Shown: positions 36,385 through 43,128 of the stretch, piece by piece
Layout: every line of letters starts with the position of its first letter
Position numbering within the stretch: the stretch's first letter is position 1
DNA from: Corynebacterium sp. p3-SID1145
Lineage (GTDB): Bacteria; Actinomycetota; Actinomycetes; Mycobacteriales; Mycobacteriaceae
Assembly (NCBI GenBank): GCA_025144245.1
Contig: JALXXC010000005.1
Location: forward strand, 1-64,000
Length of the DNA stretch: 64,000 bases
Direction of reading: 5' to 3'
Made by a program: the position numbers and the translations under genes
The notes under the pieces: generated by a model
The model's input: the letters and a program-made list of their open reading frames with translations, nothing else
What the model was told of the DNA's origin: nothing
The model's database searches: none

Positions 36385-37131
36385 CTATCTCCGACAGGGT
36401 CCACCTGCCCTTTTGTGCACTGTGTCAACATCGCCCGACTTGGCACTGTCCAACAACGAAATCGGGGTTACAGTGGACACGCTAGCACCATTTCCACCTT
36501 GCCCCAGTGCCACCAACCTTCCGGATGAAGAGTAGATGGGGGCGCCGGACTCGCCTGGCGAAAGTCGTAAGCTTGAGGACTGGACGTAAGCAAACACTGG
36601 TTGGCCATTCAACAAAAACCGTTGACACGAGTATTGTTCGGAGATCAGTTCTCCGGACTTTTTCTGACCTTCGTGATCGTTGGCAAACACAACGGACTCT
36701 TGAGGGTGTTCTTCCACTTGCAGCGGCCTTATCTGGTCCCCTACGCTGGGGTGGAGTGCGATTTCTGCTATGTCGAGACCCAAGCCGTTGAGCAGATAGT
36801 TTGTCGAAATGGTTCCTATTTTATTTCCGTGGGAGAAGACTTCTGCCCCCTCTTCTCCACAGTGGCCTGCTGTTAAACCAGTTGTCATAGAGATATAGGA
36901 GACAGAGCAGTCTATGGAGCCATTGGGCCACCACACTTGAATATCGTCCCCGCTGGAATACCTGGGGCCTGACTGCGCGGAGTCGCCTGGGGGATGGTCA
37001 ATATAAGGAGTCTCTTGAGGGGTAATCGTGGATGCTGTCGAGTTTGTTTGTGGTAAATCCAATGAAGTATATCCGCTGATGAAGGCACTTACAGTGGCAA
37101 TTACACAGACGGCTAATGATTCTCGATACAT
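36385..37131 (-). CDS. Secreted trypsin-like (S1) serine protease
   Basis: A 248-residue protein. The N-terminal hydrophobic segment (SLAVCVIATVSAFISG, residues 5-20) is a signal peptide or anchor, and a Ser/Thr/Pro-rich pro-region runs to about residue 60. The catalytic triad is clear: His90 in LTAGHC, Asp120 in GLDIAEI and Ser195 in SPGESGAPI. Cysteines at 75 and 91 can form the usual loop around the histidine. ATG 37129-37131 has AAGG 8 bp upstream. It lies in line with precursor 2, the small membrane gene and the kinase operon, so processing of a secreted precursor or the signal peptide is a reasonable inference. Confidence 0.85.
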   Translation of the reverse strand: MYRESLAVCVIATVSAFISGYTSLDLPQTNSTASTITPQETPYIDHPPGDSAQSGPRYSSGDDIQVWWPNGSIDCSVSYISMTTGLTAGHCGEEGAEVFSHGNKIGTISTNYLLNGLGLDIAEIALHPSVGDQIRPLQVEEHPQESVVFANDHEGQKKSGELISEQYSCQRFLLNGQPVFAYVQSSSLRLSPGESGAPIYSSSGRLVALGQGGNGASVSTVTPISLLDSAKSGDVDTVHKRAGGPCRR

Positions 37132-37153
37132 TGCACAAACCTTGTCTATACGA

Positions 37154-37191
37154 CCTCTAGGGGTGACCCGCACGGAGGCCACCCCTAGAGG
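37154..37191 (-). promoter_or_regulatory. Perfect 12-bp hairpin between the 46-residue gene and the protease
   Basis: CCTCTAGGGGTG (37154-37165) and CACCCCTAGAGG (37180-37191) form a perfect stem with a 14-nt loop. On the - strand the following bases (GTCGTATAGAC) are not T-rich, so it may be an attenuator or RNA-stability element rather than a simple terminator. It begins 5 bp after the stop of the small membrane gene. Confidence 0.6.
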
Positions 37192-37196
37192 GTGCC

Positions 37197-37337
37197 CTAT
37201 TGGTTGGTGTTGGTTGGAAGGAATATCAACACCAGGGCGATGATGGCAAAGGCGTACATCACCCAACTCGGCCAATGAAACCAAGAGGCTATCGGAATCA
37301 TGATTACCACTACTGAGATCAGAATCTTCTTGACCAT
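37197..37337 (-). CDS. 46-residue two-helix membrane protein, possible immunity protein for precursor 2
   Basis: ATG 37335-37337 is preceded by AAAGGA at 7 bp. The product is MVKKILISVVVIMIPIASWF followed by HWPSWVMYAFAIIALVLIFL and a polar PTNTNQ tail, giving two hydrophobic helices with a short W-P-containing turn. It lies 27 bp downstream of precursor 2 on the same strand. A small basic-start two-helix protein directly after a secreted hydrophobic precursor is the usual layout of bacteriocin immunity genes. The analogous partner of precursor 1 is at 31672. Function is inferred. Confidence 0.6.
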   Translation of the reverse strand: MVKKILISVVVIMIPIASWFHWPSWVMYAFAIIALVLIFLPTNTNQ

Positions 37338-37364
37338 GAGCGATCCTTTCTCTTTTTCGCTACC

Positions 37365-38048
37365 TTACTGGAAGCCAGCCCGCACAGGCGTGATGCCTAC
37401 TGGGTTGACAGGCAAGAGGGCAAATTGAGCATAAGTAAAATCAGCCCAGATACCGCCGGGAGCAACGGCAACTGCAATGCCGAGGGTGGAGACGATCTTC
37501 GATACCAATGCTTCTGGAATCCAGACTCCTGCGATTGATACTCCTGCGCCAATCCCTTTGAGAGTGCCCTGGGAAATAAATATCTTCACCCCCCACCAGT
37601 AGTACTCGATTCCGTTGCGGCCTGGTTGGAAGAATGGGTCAACCGTGTCACCATCGGTGTTTTCGATGCGTGGACCCGTTGACTGGGAAAAAGCGATGGA
37701 TTTATCATTGACTTTCTTTTCAACCGATGGGTCATTGGTTGAGGAAGCGGACGCGATGGCCGTGTTGGCTTCCTTCACGGACGCTTCGACTTTCTGCAGT
37801 TCATTCGGTGTCAATGCCGACTTGGCTGCGCCGTCGATAACGAACTGATCTTCTTGAGTGGAGATAAACCGGTCTGCTTTTTCGCGCGTCGCCGCATCAA
37901 CCTCGGAGTTATCGGCCACGGTGGAAGTGAGCGAAGGAACATTATCGGAACTGGCGGGTGTGGCACTGGCCAGTGGAACACCGGCGAGAACGATGGTCGA
38001 CAGTGAAGCAAGGACAACGCCTGAACGGATTTTCGGTCGGATGGTCAT
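37365..38048 (-). CDS. Secreted bacteriocin-like precursor 2
   Basis: A 227-residue protein. The Sec signal peptide MTIRPKIRSGVVLASLSTIV ends at an LASA site near residue 29. A charged propeptide (about 30-145) contains TPNELQKVEASVKEA at 80-94. The C-terminal domain (about 146-227) starts GIEYYWWGVKIFIS and is hydrophobic and Gly/Ala-rich, with no cysteines in the mature part. ATG 38046-38048 has AAGGAG 5 bp upstream. I know no exact family. Layout and neighbours (small membrane gene, protease, peptide-type two-component operon) suggest an antimicrobial or membrane-active product released by proteolysis. Confidence 0.65.
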   Translation of the reverse strand: MTIRPKIRSGVVLASLSTIVLAGVPLASATPASSDNVPSLTSTVADNSEVDAATREKADRFISTQEDQFVIDGAAKSALTPNELQKVEASVKEANTAIASASSTNDPSVEKKVNDKSIAFSQSTGPRIENTDGDTVDPFFQPGRNGIEYYWWGVKIFISQGTLKGIGAGVSIAGVWIPEALVSKIVSTLGIAVAVAPGGIWADFTYAQFALLPVNPVGITPVRAGFQ

Positions 38049-38181
38049 GCAGTCTCCTTGATCGTGCATAAGTAGAACAAACTGTGTCGGACGAACAGAA
38101 CGCTATCAATCACTCTGTTTGAGCGGTACGGTTTACCAATGAGATGCTACGAAAGTCGCTTCTTTTAAAAATATGGTTGAC

Positions 38182-38507
38182 TCATGGCTGTTTTGGCTTC
38201 GTGACAAGGCGGCTACGCGCAGCACCGCCGACCAGACCTCGCACTTTGTTCACCGCTATGCCCGCCGAGACTTGACCCCATCTGCTGACTCCGGCATCGC
38301 AGGCGATCTCGGTTAGTGACCTCGTGGAGGTCACGTATCGGTGAAACGCTTTGAAGTCGCGGGTTTTAGTCAGATCAGGCCGACGGTAGGTGGTGGAAAA
38401 TCCACAGTCAGGGTTCTTGCACCGCCATCTGGTCGTTCCTTTTGTGGTGGTGCCGTTTTCTTCATTTGCCCAGTACATACTGGGCATCGTGGTCTGTTTG
38501 GTGTCAC
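38182..38507 (-). pseudogene. IS1249/IS256-like transposase remnant (N-terminal zinc ribbon)
   Basis: GTG 38505-38507 opens VTPNRPRCPVCTGQMKK. The next frame continues NGTTTKGTTRWRCKNPDCGF, then RRPDLTKTRDFKAFHRYVTS and LTEIACDAGVSR, so one A is missing from the AAGAAAACG run. Two CxxC-type pairs (CPVC and CKNPDC) form the zinc ribbon typical of IS1249-type transposases known from corynebacteria. The DDE catalytic domain is absent; the tail after GVSR may be a fused unrelated or C-terminal piece. Confidence 0.7.
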
Positions 38508-38785
38508 CGGCAAAGCTAACCAGCATCCAGCTACCACACTGAAGCGCCGTTCCGGCGGATTGAACGAGAAGCGGGCCCGAATAAGGACGAAATCCTTATT
38601 CAAGCCTGATTTGTATAGTCTGATCTGCGGAAATCGCAAGAATCAGACACACATTCTGCTACTTAACCCCGAAGATCTATTCCCAGGTGGACATAGCGAG
38701 TCAGAAAAGGACTCTGAGCAGAGAAGAAATAGAGTTATGGCTGGAAACCGAGAACCGTGTGAGAAGAAGCATTGGGGAGGAACGA

Positions 38786-39097
38786 ATGTCCGTCAGCCTA
38801 GAAATGGCAAGCACAATTCTTCGAAGCGGCCTCATCGTCGGCGCCATGTGGTCGAGGCCGGTCGTCGTTGGCAAAGATGTACATGGTCCAAATGCCGTAG
38901 TCTTCACGGACTTTGACGAGGTAGACCACCACGTCACCGCCGCAGACATTCAGCGCGCAGCCGAAGCATGGGCCGCGGACAACCCCGGCGACGCCTTCAC
39001 CGCTGCCCTCCGGGACGACAACGTTCCCAGGCACGTCCCGCCCCGTGTGGCCGATGAAATCTGCCAGCTCGCAGCCTTCGGAACATTTAAGTACTAG
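38786..39097 (+). CDS. Hypothetical protein near the island's right end
   Basis: A 103-residue soluble, acidic protein starting MSVSLEMASTILRSGLIVGA, with GGGGAGGAACGA directly upstream. The frame is open further upstream to GTG 38687 (33 more residues), but that start has no convincing ribosome-binding site. No motif is recognised; the centre contains VVFTDFDEVDHHVTAADIQR. It lies inside the repeat-bounded island. Confidence 0.5.
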   Translation: MSVSLEMASTILRSGLIVGAMWSRPVVVGKDVHGPNAVVFTDFDEVDHHVTAADIQRAAEAWAADNPGDAFTAALRDDNVPRHVPPRVADEICQLAAFGTFKY

Positions 39098-39189
39098 CCG
39101 ACCGGCATGATCGGCCGGGTAGATGTAAAAGGTCTACTTGTTTAGCTGCTAACCAATTAGCCAGCGCGACCACACCCCAAAGGTGCCGG

Positions 39190-39384
39190 GTGACCTTGCT
39201 ACTTTTGAGTCATATCGACGACCATGTGTACCAACTGCGTTTCTTGGCCGGTTACCAAGACGTCACCCCGGAAGAGCAGGAAGCCGCCTCGATCAAGGCC
39301 TCACAGCTCATGGCTGACCTGTTCACCGCAATGGTGGGGGAGGATGCAGATGAGGAAGTCGGCGACGAAGCGCCGACGGTGTAA
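39190..39384 (+). CDS. Small hypothetical protein adjoining the right island repeat
   Basis: A 64-residue acidic protein beginning MTLLLLSHIDDHVYQLRFLA. The rest is predicted helical (DVTPEEQEAASIKASQLMAD) and ends in a Glu/Asp-rich tail. GTG 39190 is preceded by AAAGGTG. No family is recognised. The gene ends 7 bp before the degraded tRNA-Val 3' copy that opens the right boundary. Confidence 0.45.
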   Translation: MTLLLLSHIDDHVYQLRFLAGYQDVTPEEQEAASIKASQLMADLFTAMVGEDADEEVGDEAPTV

Positions 39385-39407
39385 AAGTACGGTGATCCTA
39401 GCTGGGG

Positions 39408-39540
39408 CCACAATCTAGGTTGCCAACAGGCTCCTGACTCCCTTCGAATCTCAACGACTAGTGTTCCGCTGAACGGCGAGATTTCGTATTTTTGATCTTT
39501 GCTAGCGGCGCAGGAGTTCTGCCGCCTCAGGTGCTCCCGC
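39408..39540. repeat. Right 133-bp direct repeat (attachment-like) at the island boundary
   Basis: Partner of 29805-29937. It is preceded by a degraded copy of the tRNA-Val(CAC) T-arm and acceptor end (39391-39413) and covers the 3' end of the PIN gene. Identity is complete at both ends and poor over a middle stretch of roughly 25 nt, so the two copies have diverged or came from different sources. Confidence 0.9.
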
Positions 39541-40056
39541 TTTAGCTAGAGCATCAAGCACATCATCAACGGTTCTCGGCGGGTTGGTGAAAGCTGCCGT
39601 CGCATAGGTAATCGCTTGGTGCACGCTTGAACCGTAGAGGTCGATTTGGTCGCAGAGGAACTCATCGGCTGTGCGAACCTCGATGTCATACTTGGCTAAT
39701 TCAGGCTGGGGGAAATCGCGCTTGTTCTCGGTGACAATGACCTGAGCTCCGCAGCGAATGGCTGCGGCTAGGACGTGGTTGTCGTCCGGGTCAGGAAGGT
39801 AGAGCGCTGGAATTAACTCTTCGTACCCAGTCACTAGACAGTCGTCAATCGCTTCGCACATCAGGCGTCTTGTCCTGCTGAGTTTTGTCGTATCTAGATC
39901 GGGTCGGTTCTTACTCAGGTTGGAGAAAACTTCATCCAGGATCATGTCGGTCCAGCGCGCGTGGAAATTCCCGCCACTTGCTAGTCGGATGAGGACATCA
40001 CGGAGGATGCTGGGGTAGAGGACATTAGCGTCGTAGACCACCGTGAAATTGCTCAT
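39502..40056 (-). CDS. PIN-domain ribonuclease toxin
   Basis: A 184-residue PIN protein. The acidic active-site residues are visible in VVYDANVLYPSILRD (Asp), DMILDEVFSNL (Glu) and LPDPDDNHVLAAA (Asp pair), followed by the conserved VTENKRDFP strand. PIN toxins cleave RNA, often tRNA or rRNA. The start overlaps the stop of the helix-turn-helix gene by 4 bp (ATGA), the standard antitoxin-toxin coupling. Its last 39 nt lie in the right repeat and are duplicated at 29899-29937. Confidence 0.85.
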   Translation of the reverse strand: MSNFTVVYDANVLYPSILRDVLIRLASGGNFHARWTDMILDEVFSNLSKNRPDLDTTKLSRTRRLMCEAIDDCLVTGYEELIPALYLPDPDDNHVLAAAIRCGAQVIVTENKRDFPQPELAKYDIEVRTADEFLCDQIDLYGSSVHQAITYATAAFTNPPRTVDDVLDALAKAGAPEAAELLRR

Positions 40057-40505
40057 TCATACAGCCCTAAGTGATCGGTCAGGGCCGTCAGCTCATCAGC
40101 GGCAGCGCGTTGTTTGATGTCTCGTTGATGCTTGTATGCCTGCACATCAGAGGCATACAACCTGCGGTGAGTTCCCACCTTGTGTCCCTCTAAGACGCCA
40201 TCGTCCATCAGCTTGATCACATGTGGCCTGGAGACGTTCAGGAGATCTGCGGCCTGCTGGGTGGTTAGTTCTGCGCTCGTGGGGATTACGCTCACCGATC
40301 GTCCTGCAGCGGTGTTAGCCAAGATGTCGCGGAGCAGGCCAGCGACATCTTGAGACAGGCGGATCACCTCGCCTGAACCCTCTACCGCGACATCGATGCC
40401 TTTTGTAGAGTCCGTGCGTTGTGCGAGCGCGCTATTCAATTTCCGAAGCGCGTGACGAGCGGTTGCTCTGGTCTGTGTAGTGCTGTTGTCCTGCACGTTC
40501 GTCAT
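40053..40505 (-). CDS. Excisionase-type helix-turn-helix antitoxin
   Basis: A 150-residue protein. A helical N-terminal part is followed by a MerR/excisionase-like helix-turn-helix (ELTTQQAADLLNVSRPHVIK) and wing (GVLEGHKVGTHRRLYASDVQ). This is the antitoxin type that pairs with PIN_3 toxins. It would bind the toxin and repress its own promoter; a perfect 9-bp tandem repeat lies 17 bp upstream of the start codon. Confidence 0.82.
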   Translation of the reverse strand: MTNVQDNSTTQTRATARHALRKLNSALAQRTDSTKGIDVAVEGSGEVIRLSQDVAGLLRDILANTAAGRSVSVIPTSAELTTQQAADLLNVSRPHVIKLMDDGVLEGHKVGTHRRLYASDVQAYKHQRDIKQRAAADELTALTDHLGLYE

Positions 40506-40522
40506 AGGGTCACGCTAGCACG

Positions 40523-40540
40523 TAAACGAAATAAACGAAA
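40523..40540 (-). promoter_or_regulatory. Tandem 9-bp repeat, putative antitoxin operator
   Basis: Two adjacent copies of TAAACGAAA (40523-40531 and 40532-40540; TTTCGTTTA on the coding strand) lie directly upstream of the antitoxin start. Placement and repetition suit an autoregulatory operator. Confidence 0.5.
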
Positions 40541-40612
40541 CGGTATGAACAGGGGACTGCGAACGAGAATCTACCTATAACGGGCTCTGTAGCCCGGCCC
40601 GTACTTCGGAAG

Positions 40613-42091
40613 CTATGCGCTCGGGGATTTCGGGTTCCCGCGGAAGCACCACGCGGTGACCGCGCAGAAGCCAACGGCGGTTACGGCGAGGAAGGCGAGG
40701 GTCAGCTCGTGGGCATGGGCGTAGGCCGGGGCGGCGGCATCGTGGGTGGCGGGATCGTAAATTGCGCTCATGCCCTTGTCGGCTAGCTCCGGCGGAAGGA
40801 ATGACAGCATCAGCGAGGTCAGCATTGAGCCGGAGACGGCGACGGTGATGAGGGTGCCGAATTCGTAGGACACCTCCTCCACGCCGCCGGCCATGCCGGC
40901 GCGTTCCGGGGGAGCGGCGCCAATGATGGCGGTGGAGGAGACCGACATTGCGAAGTTCGCTCCGGCACCGAGGAGAATGCCGCCGGCGAGGAACACGGGG
41001 AAGTTATCGATTGCGGAACCCCACCAGCAAATAAGCGCGCCGGCGATGCATGCGGCGAAGCCGCCGGACACGATGGTCTGAAAACCGATGCGGTGCAGCA
41101 GCGCGCCGCCGGCGATCGTGAACGGCAACGCCGCGAAGCCGATCACGCCGATGGCAAGGCCGGCGTGGAAGGGCGAGAAGCCGTCGACAAGCTGTAGGCG
41201 CGGCGTCGAGGTCATCTCTAAGCCCACTAACACGAACATGGCGCCGGCAGCCGAGACCGCGCCGCCGGTGAAGACCGGGTTTTTGAAGATGTCGAAAGTC
41301 AAAAGCGGGTCGTCGAGCTTCTTCTGGCGGCGAGCGAACATGACGGCGCCGAAGACCATGACCACAGCGGCACCGATAAGAACCGGCATGTGGGTGTCGA
41401 GGCGAGCGGCTTCCTCGATCGTCAGCGTCATCCCCGACAAGGTGAACAATGCGAATACTGAGGAAATAAGGTCCCAGTGCTTGTCCGGGTTCGGCCTGTT
41501 GCGCGGGCCGATCAGCAGCGTGCACACGAGGGCCAACACAACGACCGGAACATTGATCAGGAAGACCGAGCCCCACCAGAAGAAGTGCAACAGTGCACCG
41601 CCCACCACAGGGCCGAGCGCGGCACCCAGGACCGCAGCGGAAACCCAGATGCTCATCGCGAGGTTGCGTTCGCGCTCGTGCGGAAAAATCTGGTTGATCA
41701 GGGCAAGCGTGGCGGGAAGCATCGTCGCCGCACCAGCACCGAGAACACCGCGCGCGATCACGAGCGACAACACAGTGGGGGAGAATGCCGCGGCAAGAGA
41801 CGCGATACCGAAAATCACGAGCCCGACCATGAACATGCGGCGGTGACCGACGCGGTCGCCGAGCGAGCCGGACCCTAGGAGAAGGCCCGTGATCACCAGC
41901 GGGTAGGCGTTGATGATCCACAACGACTGGGATGCCGTCGCGCCGAGCTGCTCATCCAGGGCGGGAAGCGCGGTGTAGAGAATCGAGTTATCCAGCGCGA
42001 CCATCAACAGGCCGAGCGACACGACAATGAAAAATGGCCAACGGTTCGGGTTGGCCGGTTTCTTGCGCATGCGACGGTCTCGGGAAATCAC
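40613..42091 (-). CDS. DHA2-family (EmrB/QacA-type) MFS drug exporter
   Basis: A 492-residue transporter with 14 predicted membrane helices. The family motifs include LLMVALDNSILYTALPALDE in helix 1, GSLGDRVGHRRMF (motif A) between helices 2 and 3, and VLGAALGPVVGGAL (motif C, proton antiport) in helix 5. The substrate is unknown; relatives export cationic biocides or antibiotics. GTG 42091 is the first start and ATG 42070 an alternative. It is divergent from the copC-like gene. Confidence 0.88.
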   Translation of the reverse strand: MISRDRRMRKKPANPNRWPFFIVVSLGLLMVALDNSILYTALPALDEQLGATASQSLWIINAYPLVITGLLLGSGSLGDRVGHRRMFMVGLVIFGIASLAAAFSPTVLSLVIARGVLGAGAATMLPATLALINQIFPHERERNLAMSIWVSAAVLGAALGPVVGGALLHFFWWGSVFLINVPVVVLALVCTLLIGPRNRPNPDKHWDLISSVFALFTLSGMTLTIEEAARLDTHMPVLIGAAVVMVFGAVMFARRQKKLDDPLLTFDIFKNPVFTGGAVSAAGAMFVLVGLEMTSTPRLQLVDGFSPFHAGLAIGVIGFAALPFTIAGGALLHRIGFQTIVSGGFAACIAGALICWWGSAIDNFPVFLAGGILLGAGANFAMSVSSTAIIGAAPPERAGMAGGVEEVSYEFGTLITVAVSGSMLTSLMLSFLPPELADKGMSAIYDPATHDAAAPAYAHAHELTLAFLAVTAVGFCAVTAWCFRGNPKSPSA

Positions 42092-42309
42092 CCGGTCAAC
42101 CTACCGCCTTAACCAGTGGTTTGTCACGGCTAGACAACCTCACATGACAATGGCGGGAACTTTCGGGGCTAGCGTGGGTACTACTACGGCAGACCACAGA
42201 CCATTTCGTTCCATCGAATATTGATGCAGAACTGCTGGATACTTCGGAGGAACTATTGAACACTCGGGTGGAACAGCCGAACACGACCTGGAAAGAGGAG
42301 AAGACCCAT

Positions 42310-42966
42310 ATGGCACGCACCATGAATTCCGCCACTACCCGGACTCTGATCGCGGGCACCGCCGCAGCGATGCTCGCGGTCGGCACAGCACCAGCGGCTT
42401 TTGCACACGATTCAGTGATCTCCGCGCGTCCGGGCATCGACGAGACTGTGTCGGAATTCCCGACGGAGCTCGTGCTGGAATTCTCCGCGCAGCCGAAGGA
42501 AGACTTCAACACCGTGGCGCTGTCTCGTGTTTCCGATAACGAAGTCTTGTTCAGCGGCGAGCCCGAAGTCGATGACCGCGAGGTATTCATTGACGTCCCG
42601 GACGACGTGGACGCACAGCCGGGCGAGTACCGCATCGGCTACCAGATCACCTCCTCCGACGGGCACGCCACCAAGGGCACCACCAGCTTCACCTTCCAGC
42701 CCGCCGAAGCAACCGGGGAGTCCACCGCGCCGGGCAGCGAGTCCGCGCAGGGCGAGCAGGGGGCAGGGGAGGCAGACGCGACGTCGGAGAGCGAGGAAGC
42801 GCAAGAGGAATCCGGCTCGGGCTACACCTGGCTTTGGCTGCTGCTCGGTGCGCTGCTACTCGGCGGAGTGGTCATCGCCGCACTGAGCCGCCGCCAGCGC
42901 AACGACGACGCGACCCAGCGGGTCCGCGACATGGACGAGCTCGATGGTGAGGCGGAGACCAAGTAA
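42310..42966 (+). CDS. CopC/YcnJ-domain copper-binding membrane-anchored protein
   Basis: A 218-residue exported protein. A signal peptide ends PAAFA before mature His-Asp-Ser, the N-terminal His of CopC copper sites. The domain continues with ISARPGIDETVSEFPTELVL and the second copper motif SSDGHATKGTTSF. A Gly/Glu/Ser-rich linker then leads to a C-terminal helix (YTWLWLLLGALLLGGVVIAA) and a short cytoplasmic tail. Periplasmic-side copper handling is the family role. ATG 42310 has AGGAG upstream. Confidence 0.85.
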   Translation: MARTMNSATTRTLIAGTAAAMLAVGTAPAAFAHDSVISARPGIDETVSEFPTELVLEFSAQPKEDFNTVALSRVSDNEVLFSGEPEVDDREVFIDVPDDVDAQPGEYRIGYQITSSDGHATKGTTSFTFQPAEATGESTAPGSESAQGEQGAGEADATSESEEAQEESGSGYTWLWLLLGALLLGGVVIAALSRRQRNDDATQRVRDMDELDGEAETK

Positions 42967-43128
42967 GCAGCTCCCGCAGAGCTGTCGCGGAGGGCAGGGG
43001 TAAGATCGCCCCCAGTGCCCACGCGCCGGCTGCCCACCGGCGGCATGCGCGGGTTTAAAAAATGAACGAACCGCGGGCGCGGCCAGGTATGCCGTCCCGC
43101 ACGAGCGCAAAGGAGCGCTGAAAAACAT

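Noticed and set aside
38340..38916. 191-codon + strand frame spanning the IS1249-like remnant
   Set aside because: It has no ribosome-binding site or motif and crosses a pseudogene and the start of another gene.
29938..39407. Integrase or excisionase gene for the island
   Set aside because: No tyrosine or serine recombinase motif is found in any frame; only the IS21 and IS1249-like transposase sequences are present.
42967..43128. T-box or other riboswitch upstream of thrS
   Set aside because: No T-box sequence or terminator/antiterminator pair is recognisable in the 162-bp leader.
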